DNA from: Cyclina sinensis
Taxonomy: Eukaryota > Mollusca > Bivalvia > Venerida > Veneridae
NCBI GenBank assembly: GCA_012932295.1
Contig: JAAONU010000001.1
Span: 59,832,927 to 59,896,926 of the forward strand
DNA: 64,000 nucleotides
Direction: 5' to 3'
Shown piece after piece: positions 34,801 through 45,097 of this stretch (position 1 is the stretch's first letter; every line of letters starts with the position of its first letter). A program made the position numbers and the translations under genes. Under the pieces are notes generated by a model that saw only the letters and a list, made by a program, of their open reading frames with translations, searched no databases and was not told where the DNA came from.

Positions 34801-37800
34801 TGTAGACCGGAGTTTGATGGGAAAGAATGTGAAGGCGAAAGTGAAAATATGGATACATTGTTTTACTCAGGTAAATTCAAAGTACCATGTTTATGTTTGT
34901 TCAAAAGTAAGTTGATTTTAAACAATATGTGGGGTTTTTGTCGTCGTCAAGAATTCACGATTAAAGGTTTTCACGATTTAATCCTGAAATTTCACGACTT
35001 CCCGATTAAGCAAGAAATTTCATGATTTGTCGATTTCACGACGTTCCTCGATTTTATCCTAAAATTTCAAGATTTCATGATATCGCGAAATTATAAAATA
35101 GCTCAGTTATGAATTTTCAAGAAAAAATAATCGCAAAATTACAAAAACATGAAACTGAAATTTAAATTCATGAAATCGTGAAATTGCGAGATCGTGAAAT
35201 TATGAAATTTCAAGAAAAAATCGTGAAAACAAAAACTTGTGAAATTTTGAAGTTAAAATCATGAAATATAAAGTTGAAGTTTCACCACAGGTCTTTCGTA
35301 GAAAAAGGGACACCTTGCCCTGTGATATATGTTGTTTATTAAGTTAATTTGTTAGTGTTTATATTTTTAACAGGTATGTACAGAATATACTGACAAACGG
35401 GCTCAGCAATGCAGTATGATGGATATCGTGCCGGTAGGAGGAAAAACACAGACATGGTTACCTTACCAATCTAAAAAGGTAAAGAAAACACTTCCGATAT
35501 ACAGAGGCACCACCTATTTAGATAGTTCCGGTCTCAATAAATACATAAAGTAGGGGCCAGTGGGCACCCTAGAACCAGATGAACAACCTCGCAGCTGTCT
35601 TCAGATTATCAATCACTTGCTTATAAAAAAATGCTGACTTAAAATACATCAAAGTTAACTGCTTGGTGAGAATGCTTTAAAATAACCAGTGACTCTGCTT
35701 TTTATGTGAAGTGCGAAGCTACTTGATGCTACAACTCTTTCAGATTTCATCTTGAACGTAACCCTGAGAAGTTACCTAAGTCTGGCAAAGTGGTAATTAA
35801 CAGCGTATCTCTACTTTTTTTTTTAGATGATGATTTGTGTAAACTGACATGTGTATCCGCGACAGATAATAATGTTGTGACATTCGACAGTCTTGTTGAC
35901 AACGGTACACCATGTTTCTATGGCGAGAGCAACTTTATATGTCTTGATGGAACCTGTGAGGTACATGTATTCTCTTTTTTTGTTTCTGAAAATAGAAATA
36001 TACACTTTCTTGAAATTTAGACATATTTGTCGTTTACTTTCCTCATTTCCGTGTGATATGATAAGGTCACACGTGTATATCTTTGAAATGTTCATATAAT
36101 TGAAGTAGAAAATAACGTATAAATACGAAATACATTATGTTTTCATTAAAAAACGTTTTCAGAGTATCAGTTTCAATACAAAGACTGTTGTTGGGAAAAT
36201 GGAATCTGCTTTCCTCTCATAATTTCTGTCCTCAGGAAAAAATACCATTCTTAATCATTAGGCAATAGTGCATCAATGGAAGTTTGACTTTTTCTTTAGA
36301 AAGTTGGCTGTGACGGTGTAAGAGGTTCTGACGTGACGCTAGATAGGTGTGGAGTGTGTCAGGGGGACGGTACTTCCTGCAAAGATGTCACTGGTACATA
36401 CAAAAGGAAGTTTGACTACAGTGCAGGTACAGTTGCTGAATGGAATTTTTATTTTGATGAAATTGAATTAAATTATAATTTAGATTAGTTCAATCTAATC
36501 ATACGTCTTAATCTTTTTTCGTTCATGGCCATTTGATAAATAACATGAAAAAAACGTGAGTTTAGTCCTATGTTTGTACGTCCAATTTCCTGTTACCTGA
36601 TTTTTTTTCTGTTTTTTTTTCTTTAGCGAAGACGGAAGTTGCTTTGACATTTCGATAGAACGTTTCGATTTCTCACAAAATATTGTTTCTGTTTTCTACA
36701 TTAACGATGTTCTATATTGTATGCTGATGTTCTAAAGAGAAAAAGTTTTCATCATTCTTCAAACCTTTCTTAAAAAAGATCATTTCCGATATGTTTAGGA
36801 ACGCTGCTTAATACGAGAGCTACTTTGTAATTTCTATTTGGCAGGCAGTAATAGTAAGTTTCCTGTTTCCCTGTTTTATTTAAATACTTATTATTATTGT
36901 AATTTCAGCGGGAGGGAAACACTATGATACCGTAATGATATTGCCAAAAGGGTCCCGGAATATTACAGTCAGAGAACTAGCGACATCTTCTCATTTTCTG
37001 TGTAGGTTAAATCATGGTTGAATTATACTGCTTTATATGGAGCACAAGAGAGCATTCATGAATTGATTATATTCAAAAAAGAATACTAAATACTCAAATA
37101 CAATTTCATTTTACTTCTTGCTTTAAGATGGCATTTAGGTTTGTACATAAATGTACAAAAAGTTCGACGGTGAATGGTTTCGACGCCAAACAGATTGAGG
37201 TATTAGATAACATTTGTTATACAAAGTAATGTAATTGGTACCTCCAATCTGATTAGAATCATTTCCTAAACATAGCTATGCTAACCGTAGGGAGATCGTG
37301 AACTTCAGTCAGATTGCTGGTACATCCATGTTCATCATGTTTTTGTCGTGATTTTTTCTTCTTCTTTTCTAGCTCACCTTAGCAAATGCTCAGGGTGAAC
37401 TATTGTGATTACCCTGTGTCCGTCGTCTGTCGTCAACATTTTACTTAAAATGACATCTCATCCTAAATCACAAGGCTATTTTTAACCAAACTTTATAGAA
37501 ATGTTCCTTATATTGCCCTTTTCTAAAATTGCTCAAACCGCTCCACACCATTGCACATAAAGGCTGCAAAAGCTAAAACTGGAAGAAAAAAAAACACAAC
37601 ATCTCCTCCTAAATGGCAGTGTAATTTTCCACCAAACTCCACAGAAATGTTCCATACAAAGCCCTTCATTAAAATTTCTAAAACGGTTCCGCTCCATTGA
37701 TCAAAATGGACGCCAGAGCTAAAAATAGATTTTCGTCAGTATTTGGTTTCAAATGACATCTCCTCCAAAACCATTCGGTCATTTAATCTAAATTTGACAG

Positions 37801-40800
37801 AAATGTTCCTAATATTGGCTTTTTTGATAATTTCACAAACAGTTCCGCTCCATTTTACTGAAGGGCTGCAAAGGCTAAAAATAGAAAAAAATGAATCAGC
37901 GTCTCCTCCTCAACTGCAAGGTACTTTTCCATCAAAATTCACGAAAATGTTCCTTTGCTTAGCCCTCTATTAAAATTGCTAAAATAGTTCTGCTCCATTG
38001 AACAAACTGGCCACCAGATCTAAAATAAGGTTTTCAGCAATATTTGGCTTCAAATGACATTTCCAAAACTTCTAGGCCATTTTAAACCAAACTTGACAGA
38101 AATGATTCTTATATTGCCCTTTTATAAATTTGCTTTAACCGTTCTGTTCCATTGCAAGTAAGGTGCTACAAGAGGTAAACATAGAAAAAAAATAACGTTT
38201 CCTCCTAAACAGCAATGTGATTTTCCACCAAATTTCACAGAAATGTTCCTTCCAGAGCCCTCTGTTGAAATTGCTGGGAAGGTTCCGCTTCATTGAAGAA
38301 AGTGGTCGCCAGGGCTAAAAATAAATTTTCATCAATATTTTGTTTCAAGTGACATCTCTTCTCAGACCGATAAGCCATTTTCTTTTAAACTTTGCAGAAA
38401 TTTTCTAGATATTGCCCTTTTCTAAAATTGCTCAAACCATTCTGCTTTATTGCACAAACGGGCTGCAAAAGCTAAAAATAGAAAAACAAATCAAACAGTA
38501 TCTCCACCTAAATGGCAAGGTGATTTTACACGAAATTGCACAGAAATGTTCCTTACATAGCCCTCTATTCAGATTGCTAAAAGGGTCTGCTCCATTGGAC
38601 AAAATGAGCTAAAAATAGATTTCGACAATATGTTGCTTCAAGTGACATCTCCTCACAAGCTGTTATCTCGAAATTGCCATTGGCCCATGGTGTTTTTTTT
38701 TTGTATAAAATTCGAGAGCTTTAAAAATCTTCAATTAGGAAATGTAATGTTGCATCTGATGTTTGTTTAACAGTAGACCCTCAGCCAAAGTACTCAGGTG
38801 ACCGATCCAGGACCATCATGACTCTGTTGTTTAAATTAAAGGCTTTTGCTTCTATAGTTATAGTGTTCTTCGCAATAATATGTCGAAATTTGCCAAAGTT
38901 TGAAAGTTATAGTTACAAGAAAATGTGCCTTTAAACTCAAGGCTTTTACAAAGGTATTTGAAATTTAAAGAATTATATTTAGAAAATGTTACAGCTTTAC
39001 AGGATACCTTCTATTACAACTATGCGTTAAATGGTGACGGGAAACAGGGCCATTCCAAAAACTTTGTGTTGGATGGAGCTTGGTTTGAGTACAAAAACAA
39101 CAGAGGTCATGAAACATTGAAGTCGAAGGGGCCGCTACATCGAGACGTCAACGTGCTGGTATGTTTGAAATGGGAATGAAACAGTTAATACGCTGACTGT
39201 TTATGTTTAAATAACACTTTGCTATTCCGCATACAAGTCCGAAAAGAGAAGAAATATTATTATCTATAAGATTTCTTTTACATATGTAACATTATAACTT
39301 ATAAAGTATTTCAGTTTTAAAAGCTTGTGACTGTGTAATAGTTGATGAAAATATCAGTAAACAAAAAAATACAGTGTCAAAACAACTCTAATAGCTTATC
39401 TTGTAATGGTATCCTTTGTAACTTGTTAATTGCACCAACATGATAAACGTGAGATGTCGTCTGAATTCCAGGTATACCCGATGGACTACAGGCATCCTGC
39501 ACAATACGAATATCATTATACAGTTGACAAGAACGATTTTACCTTAGAAAAGAACAAATATGTCTGGAAATATGAGGACTGGAGCCCATGTAGTGTATCC
39601 TGTGGCAAAGGTTTGTTTAATTATTTGTGAGATGGTTCAAACTTTATTCGTGCGAAGATTGATCAAAGGTCACATTCGGAATGGATTAAAGATTCACGCT
39701 GTTACTTCATTTTCTGAGACAGAAATAGGTGACTTTTACAAGTAAATTAGGATTAGACAAATGCAAAGATCATTGTGGTTGTCTGTTTTTTGGAAAGACT
39801 GTGAAATGAGTTCAAAACCAGTAAAAACAATCCGGTACTATAACTTTCTCTGTCATAATTAACTCAGGTTAAAGGTTACAAGAATATTTGATTTATCACT
39901 TCAAGTTCCTCTTATTACATGTTCTCTTGAATGTTCAGAAAAGAAGACGGTGAATTCTTTGTTGCTATTTGATATCTAAAAGGTTACTTTTGGGCTATTT
40001 CTAGATCAGAGAAATGTTATCATTTTTACTCTTTTTTTTTTCATTTCAGGTGTTCAGCATATTATATACGGTTGTTATGACAGACAAACAGATGATAAAG
40101 TCGAGGAAAAGCTATGCCAGTATGTTGGAAGTAAAGAAACAAATAATGTGGAATGCGAAATGATTGACTGTGCCTCTGTCTCGTAAGTAAACAATGGAGT
40201 GATTGGTTGTTCACATCTCTGTTAAGTAAGCAGTAGTGTGATTGGCTGTTCTTTTTTGTAACTCGGTAATCAGATTCTGGTTGACTGTCTTTATTAATGT
40301 CGATCACGAATGACCTTGCCGCTCTCCAAGAAAGGAATCCTCAAACATGTAATTGCACGTCGTCTCCATTAAATGTCTGTCTCATGTTTGACAAGCAAAG
40401 ACGTCATAACAGCATGATTATTAGTATGATTTGTTTGTAGATATCAATGGCGAATGTTGAGGGATTACAGCGAATGTTCAGCCTCATGTGGAGACACTGG
40501 TATTCGTCATCAGTTGTCAGAGTGTGAGAGAATCTCTGACGAAGAGATTGTTGTCGATGAATATTGTTTGTATGTACCTAAACCGATCAGCATCGAGCCT
40601 TGTAACCGGAAAGTGTGTGAAACGTTCACATATAAATGGAAGGTTACAACGGAATGGAGCGAGTGCTCCGCCACCTGTGGAGATTACGGGACACAGTTCC
40701 AGGTCTTTTATTGTGTGAAGCAATATAAGGACGGTCACACTGAAAACGGCCGATAAACGGTTTTGTGCTGATATGGTTAGCCCCAAGGAGCCTAGACCTT

Positions 40801-43681
40801 GCAACAGAAAGCCGTGTATGGAATATAGATGGGAAAGTACGGACAGTTGGTTGGCTTGTAACGAATCTTGTGGAGAGTATGGGATGCAAGCAAAAAGGAT
40901 AACATGTAAGAGGGTTAAGGATGGCAAGAGTACTGATGCCGGGGTATGGTTTTGTGCAGGACTAGATAAACTGGTTGAGCGTCAGCCTTGTAACAGAAGA
41001 GAATGCTTTAGTTTGAAATGGGTTGTGTCAGGTGATTGGAGTGATTGTAGTCAGACATGTGGTAATGAGGCTTTCAAAGAAAGGAAATTTTTATGTAAGA
41101 ATGTAACGTTTGATGAAAGAGAGCAAACAGTTCCCGATGAGTTCTGTAACGAGTCAGAGAAGCCAGATGAAAAGGAACAATGTGAACTAGAACCGTGTGT
41201 TACTTACTACTGGGGTTCTACAGAAAACTGGACAGAATGTTCCGAGACTTGCGGTGATTCGGGTAGTCAAAAGCTTTTATATGTATGTAAAAATAGTCAA
41301 AATGATACTCAGGTAGAAGACATTTATTGCGAAGGCCTTGAGGTTGAAGCTGTTGAAAGACCTTGCAATAGAAATCCCTGTTCTACTTTTGAATGGAAAA
41401 TAACTGAGGACTGGAGTCCAAGCTGTCAGAAAACGTGCAGTGACCTTTTTGTAGAAAACCAAACACAAGAAGTATTATGTTACGAAATATTTCAAAACGG
41501 TGAAGAAAAGTTGGCAAGTGCCTCAGCATGCGACAACGTTGGGAAACCTGTAATTATCAAAGCTTGTAAGAAGCTTGAATGTACCAAGTTTCGTTGGAAT
41601 CGTGCAGATGATTGGTCTGAATGTGAGGCTCCATGTGGGGGAACGGGTGTCCAGAGAATGGTTACTGAATGTGTTTTCATTGATGGGGCAAACATAAAAA
41701 CTGTCGATGATGAAAACTGTGTGAATCATGTGAAACCAGATGACTTAACCTAGAATATGCTCAATGTCTGCCTGCTATAGGTAAAGTATCAGAACGTTTA
41801 CTGCAATCTGTTTGTTGATTTCGAAATGGAGATATCTACAGATTGTTAACATTTTGTTTGTCGATCTTCGATATGAAATGTTTATGTGCTATAAGAAAAT
41901 TTGATTTTTTTCTCATTATAACTTTATGAATAAAAAGCTTTTGAGTTATAACTTGAATTATTCTCTTTTCCAGTTATCATCCAAGAAGTGTAACCACATT
42001 ACATTTCCTTTACAAAGAAATGTTTGTAACTTTAAAATCATTAAGATATGAAGAGTTGTACAAAAGTCTGACATCACACATCAAATATTGTGACGTAAAA
42101 ATTGATTAAACCTTTTGTTATAACGCTTGATCTATTACCAGTTTCGTTGATGATGGGGAGGCGTACTGGGGACCGTGCTCCGTCACATGTGGTGAAGGTT
42201 TTCAGACAAAGAAACAGAAATGCTTGGAACATAGTGATGGTAAACAGTGGGAAGTAAATTCTACAGTATGTGAAGAAGCCAACATTGTTCGTGCAAAACA
42301 ACCTTGTGATGCTGGGCCATGCGGGTATCTTGAATGGGGAGCGGGTCCTTGGTCAATGGTAGCTGACCTTTTGATTTGTTTACTTATTGACTTCCTATTT
42401 CTCATAGATGGTTTTTTTATCACAAGTATTCGAAATGCCAGAGTTTGATATTTCAGAAGTAATTGATTAAGTATAGTCAAATGGCCAGATTTGGAGTTTT
42501 GACAATATCTAGTGTGTGTTTATTAAAATGTTTATTTCTTAATAAAACATATATATTGTAGCAAAATTAATACAGGTGAAATGTACACAAGAGTTTAGAT
42601 ATTTATTATTTTTCTAGATATCTACTTCATTTTTTTAAATGTCAAATAAACCGGATGTTGAAACTATGTTACATCAACATCTTACCTACATACTATAACA
42701 AAATCAGACTTTCTGACTATCATTTATGATTCCAAAGTAGTTGTAGTTGTAGTAAACCTATAATCCATATTTAGTGTTTGCACTCCAGTGTTCGAAGACA
42801 TGCGGACCAGGACAACAAAAGCGTATAGTATACTGTGGAGAACCATCAGAACCTAGTGACTTCTCCAGGTGTCCTGGCAAAACACCGGAAGAATATCAGA
42901 CATGCAACAATGAGCCATGTCTTGGTAGGTCCATACAGTTTATTCTTTGACATCCGTAACCCTGCATATGTTTGAAGTCTTACAATGTGATTACATACTG
43001 AGCAGAAATACTTATATTAATATTATGTCCATAATTAAGCAGTCCTTGAATTTGTGTCTCTCTTTTCTGTTTACACCATGTTTCTGCAGTTTGTTTCAAT
43101 TATTCTTTTTCACTTAATCTCGAGTATGTTTGAAAAGAGTCATTTTATTAATTATAACTTTCACAAAATATGTTCTCTCAGTGACTCATATTTGCTTCCT
43201 TTGAGATTCGATCGTACAGAAATTCATTTTAACACATTGCTGTCCCAAAACAATTGTGGGAGTTCTGTCAAGCTGTTCAACTTAGATAACCTAATGGACA
43301 ATGAGTAATCACGGAATGCGATTTATGTAAGCGACAGATGGCTTTTCATTCGAAACATCACACTTCAAACAGAACTAGATAACGTTACACAAGAGTAGAT
43401 TGATTGCGTATTTACTACATTTGAATTTTCATATATCAGTTTCATTTTGCAAATACACGTTTCGGTTGTGCATGTTACATTGTAAATGAACTTATTTGTT
43501 CATTTCAGTCGGACATACACCAGTTTGTGAGAAAAACCGGATGAGATTCTGTAACCTTTCTAACCTGCGACTTTGTTCCCACCCAGCGTATGAAAGTGTT
43601 TGTTGTGTCGCTTGCCAAAAGTACAAAACAGACCAGTCTTGGTACAGAAGGCGTAGAAGATGGTTGTTATACCATGGATAA
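25065..43681 (+). CDS. ADAMTS metalloprotease, 24 exons, 11 thrombospondin type 1 repeats and PLAC domain
   Basis: Exons read from splice sites, phase and domain continuity: 25065-25115, 25842-25863, 26252-26553, 27252-27384, 28626-28774, 29066-29149, 29957-30110, 30443-30548, 31490-31633, 32666-32798, 33606-33722, 34249-34394, 34806-34870, 35384-35478, 35827-35960, 36300-36426, 36909-37001, 38995-39158, 39472-39610, 40050-40182, 40441-41780, 42142-42358, 42789-42924, 43509-43681; about 1,450 codons. Secreted zinc protease of the extracellular matrix; substrate unknown. Order: signal peptide, prodomain, furin site RVRR (about 178-181), catalytic domain with HEMAHVFGLMHD (about 329-340) and Met-turn IMAT, disintegrin-like, TSR1, cysteine-rich, spacer, ten more TSRs, PLAC. 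Catalytic residues are intact. Two +1 shifts lie in exon 21 (40743-40756, 41749-41753) and exons 14/15 clash by one base, so the frame as given is not continuous. Assembly error is favoured over pseudogene. Confidence 0.93.
26252..28774 (+). CDS. ADAMTS exons 3-5: prodomain, furin site and start of the catalytic domain
   Basis: Exon 3 (26252-26553) encodes the M12B propeptide with [23 protein letters not shown] and [14 protein letters not shown]. Exon 4 (27252-27384) continues [15 protein letters not shown] and has [10 protein letters not shown], a possible cysteine switch. Exon 5 (28626-28774) carries RVRR, the proprotein convertase site, then [18 protein letters not shown], the first strand of the metalloprotease. 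The acceptor at 28625 was chosen because it alone fits the one-base overhang of exon 4. Confidence 0.85.
26959..27135 (-). mobile_element. Degraded SINE of family 1 in ADAMTS intron 3
   Basis: Shares 'TTATTTTACA-CGATTG', a 'GTTCTTCTACAAC' stretch, 'CTTGAGACTCTCA' and 'CTACCTCC' with the copies at 2.64 and 17.5 kb. The B-box region is barely recognisable. Confidence 0.5.
27513..27875. repeat. GC-rich inverted/tandem repeat cluster in ADAMTS intron 4
   Basis: Words such as TTTCGTTCTGTCGCGCGCGC, AATACGAAACAACGACA and TTTTGGCGCGCGCGACACAACG recur in both orientations for about 360 bp. The (GC)n cores stand out in an AT-rich intron. It could fold into long hairpins. It resembles the tail or TIR array of a foldback element. 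No target duplication was found. Confidence 0.65.
29066..32798 (+). CDS. ADAMTS exons 6-10: reprolysin catalytic domain into the disintegrin-like region
   Basis: Exon 6 gives [20 protein letters not shown]; exon 7 gives [10 protein letters not shown] and [12 protein letters not shown]; exon 8 gives [16 protein letters not shown] and starts the zinc helix HEMAHV. The splice between exons 8 and 9 falls within the Val codon that follows HEMAH, and [14 protein letters not shown] completes the HExxHxxGxxHD motif. IMAT in exon 9 is the Met-turn. Exon 10 (32666-32798) gives YCLNNNPF and [16 protein letters not shown]. All phases from exon 3 through exon 13 agree with GT-AG sites. Confidence 0.92.
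29318..29590 (+). mobile_element. tRNA-derived SINE family 2 in ADAMTS intron 6, plus orientation
   Basis: Head 'AAGTGGTCCACCGTTAACG' with a B-box-like GAGTTCGATCCACC. The body has 'CGGATGAGAGGATAAACCGAGGTCC', 'AAAGAATCAAGAGTGTCTTTGG', 'GATGCTTTCTGTAT' and the 3' end 'GGTCATATGGGCCACAGGTACC'. Opposite orientation to the three other copies. Confidence 0.75.
32962..33250. repeat. Two imperfect units of about 150 bp in ADAMTS intron 10
   Basis: 'CCCTTACCGGGTAACCCCGTTTATTTTTTGG' with 'ATAGTTAAAATAAGC' is echoed from about 33113 by 'CTCTTACCCCGTTTATTTTTTGTGTCATAGGTAAATA'. Each is followed by a 'GGT(A/T)AGAAATGTCTC(A/C)AAA' phrase. Old local duplication. Confidence 0.55.
33606..35478 (+). CDS. ADAMTS exons 11-14: disintegrin-like end and central TSR1
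   Basis: Exon 11 reads [18 protein letters not shown]. Exon 12 has the first [22 protein letters not shown], with the full WxxWxxW pattern. Exon 13 gives [13 protein letters not shown]. Exon 14 carries [10 protein letters not shown] and TWLPYQSKK. Exon 14's acceptor was set at 35383 because the alternative 12 bases upstream gives an in-frame stop. That choice loses a cysteine (VC just upstream) expected in TSR1, so this junction is uncertain. Confidence 0.8.
33878..33970. repeat. 31 bp minisatellite, exactly three units, in ADAMTS intron 11
   Basis: Units at 33878-33908, 33909-33939 and 33940-33970, starting GCCAGGTCAGCGGGG and ending CTAATGTAT. The only difference is GTT for GGT in the first. 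Likely length-polymorphic. Confidence 0.92.
34950..35285. repeat. Self-complementary 'cgtgaaatt/aatttcacg' cluster in ADAMTS intron 13
   Basis: The left part is rich in TTTCACGATTT and the right part in ATGAAATCGTGAAATT, the reverse complement, so the region is an imperfect inverted repeat with internal short-period structure. Non-coding. Confidence 0.6.
35827..39158 (+). CDS. ADAMTS exons 15-18: cysteine-rich and spacer regions
   Basis: Exon 15 gives [10 protein letters not shown] and [11 protein letters not shown]...ICLDGTCE. Exon 16 gives [19 protein letters not shown] followed by QGDGTSC, a signature of ADAMTS cysteine-rich domains. Exons 17 and 18 form the spacer ([35 protein letters not shown]). 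Exon 15 needs a one-base overhang but exon 14 ends in phase 0 after an A5 run. Intron 17 (37002-38994) holds a long dispersed repeat. Confidence 0.85.
37368..38670. repeat. Long dispersed repeat with about 290 bp internal units in ADAMTS intron 17
   Basis: The head 'AGCTCACCTTAGCAAATGCTCAGGGTGAACTATTGTGATTACCCTGTGTCCGTCG' region (only its words are used here) matches a head commonly seen in bivalve genomes. It is followed by repeated 'AAATGACATCTCCTCC', 'TTGACAGAAATGTTCC', 'TATTGCCCTTTTCTAAAATTGCTC' and 'GTTCCGCTCCATTG' phrases at about 300 bp spacing, over four cycles. No exon is seen inside. Confidence 0.7.
39472..42924 (+). CDS. ADAMTS exons 19-23: ten C-terminal thrombospondin type 1 repeats
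   Basis: TSR2 spans exons 19-20. TSRs 3-9 lie in the single 1,340 nt exon 21 (40441-41780). TSR10 is exon 22 and TSR11 spans the exon 22/23 border. Each has a W-x(n)-W-x-x-C start ([91 protein letters not shown]) and ends in C-x4-C. CxxS/TCG O-fucosylation-type motifs are present in most. Two +1 shifts are needed within exon 21. With both applied, the exon leaves two bases, exactly the phase exon 22 requires. Confidence 0.88.
43509..43681 (+). CDS. ADAMTS exon 24: PLAC domain and stop
   Basis: [20 protein letters not shown]...YESVCCVAC has the six-cysteine spacing of the PLAC (protease and lacunin) domain. A short arginine-rich tail and TAA at 43679-43681 follow. The one-base overhang of exon 23 fits. 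Confidence 0.88.
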
Positions 43682-44170
43682 TCACACTGCATTAATGACT
43701 TACTCTTGTTATTCTTGCTGTATTGCAGCCGTTGTCATTGTCGTTATCAGAAAATAACTGAACAGATATAGTTCTAAGTTATAATCTGTTACGTGCTTTT
43801 GTTAAAGGCAATACTTGACGTCTTAGTATAATGTGGCGCCATGTAAGATTTCAATGTTCTTGACATAGCCTTTGTTAGTCAGTGCGCTCGTACTTTTAAC
43901 CAGAATTTTTGTCACATTGAAGGTTCAAAGTAACCACATAAATAAGTAAGCGAAAGTTACCCGTTACTTCATGTATTTCTCATTAATTTCTCTTCTGTCT
44001 CGATTTTATAATTTATGTGTGCGTAAATAAGCCAATCATATACTAGTATACATTGTTCTTTTCTCTCCATATTGAAAAATGTAGAATGTGATGCAAAATT
44101 TGCATTTAGTTAAATATCCGCTTGCATACTTTGGAAAATACAGAGCCTTATTCCTTGTATATAGCCTTTG
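43682..44170. other. 3' flank of the ADAMTS gene
   Basis: No coding sequence recognised. No canonical AATAAA is seen close to the stop, so the 3' end of the transcript cannot be placed. Confidence 0.35.
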
Positions 44171-44785
44171 ATTACTATGCCCCTGAAGGAGGGCATATAG
44201 TTTTTTTAACCGTCCATCCGTGATTCCGTCCAAAAACTTTAATCATAGTCCATAACTTCCTTATAAGTGAATGGACTTACTTAATACGTGAATACATCAC
44301 CCCTTTTGGACAGGATCTTCCCACTGACATATATTTATTTGACCTTGACCCTTAATGACCTTGATGTCAAAGGTCCAATTGTCAAAAAGCTTTAACTTGC
44401 CCATAACTTTCTTATTAGAAAGGATATTTAATACTTGAACACAACACCTCTCTGGACATGACCTTCCAACTAACATATATTTATTGACATTGACCCTTGA
44501 ATGACTTTGACCTCGAAGTTGGCTATAACTCCCTTATTACTAGACAGAAGAAATCTTCCAAACGACATGTATTGTTTTGCCTCGACCACTAACTGGCCTT
44601 GACCTGGAAGTCAAATTGTCAGAAAAAAACTTCTTTTGAAGGATCTACAAGTTATCTTCTGGTCACATACATTTCTTTATCTTGACCCCTAAATGACCTT
44701 GATCTTGAAGTCAAATTTTCCACACACAAAAACCCACTAATTTTAAAGGATCTGGTCCTCAGCTCTGAGGTCAAAGCATCACATC
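44171..44785. repeat. Dispersed bivalve-type repeat
   Basis: The head 'ATGCCCCTGAAGGAGGGCATATAG' with 'CCGTCC' precedes repeated 'TTGACCTTGACCC', 'AATGACCTTGA' and 'CATAACTTCCTTAT' phrases. Same style as 1.4-2.2 kb. Non-coding. Confidence 0.6.
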
Positions 44786-45010
44786 TGAGTTATTGCCATC
44801 TTTCTGTGACAGTTCTTGTTCTAACTGTTGTAGCTTTTGTTTATTCTGTTATGCCGTACGTTTATTCTGTTATATAGCATACGTTTATTTTATATGGTTC
44901 ATGGTTTACTTTTTGAAATAACTGATAGAATGCTTTTTATATGTTTTAAATATATAGTTAATCACTTTTTACATTCATGTTGTGTATTCGAGTATCTGCC
45001 ATGGGTAAAA

Positions 45011-45097
45011 AATATGTAGCCTTGTTTTTGAAATAATTCCTTATCATATATATATATATATATATGAGGAATAATTTCAAAAACAAGGCTACATATT
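45011..45097. repeat. Hairpin: 30 bp perfect inverted repeat around an (AT)n loop
   Basis: Arms 45011-45040 and 45068-45097 are exact reverse complements (core word GTAGCCTTGTTTTTGAAAT). The 27 nt spacer is mostly TA repeat and is itself nearly self-complementary, so the whole segment can form one long cruciform. Confidence 0.92.

Noticed and set aside
41972..42110. A possible extra exon after CTTTTCCAG in intron 21
   Set aside because: No TSR-like cysteine pattern in a usable phase, and exon 21 (after the two shifts) already joins exon 22.
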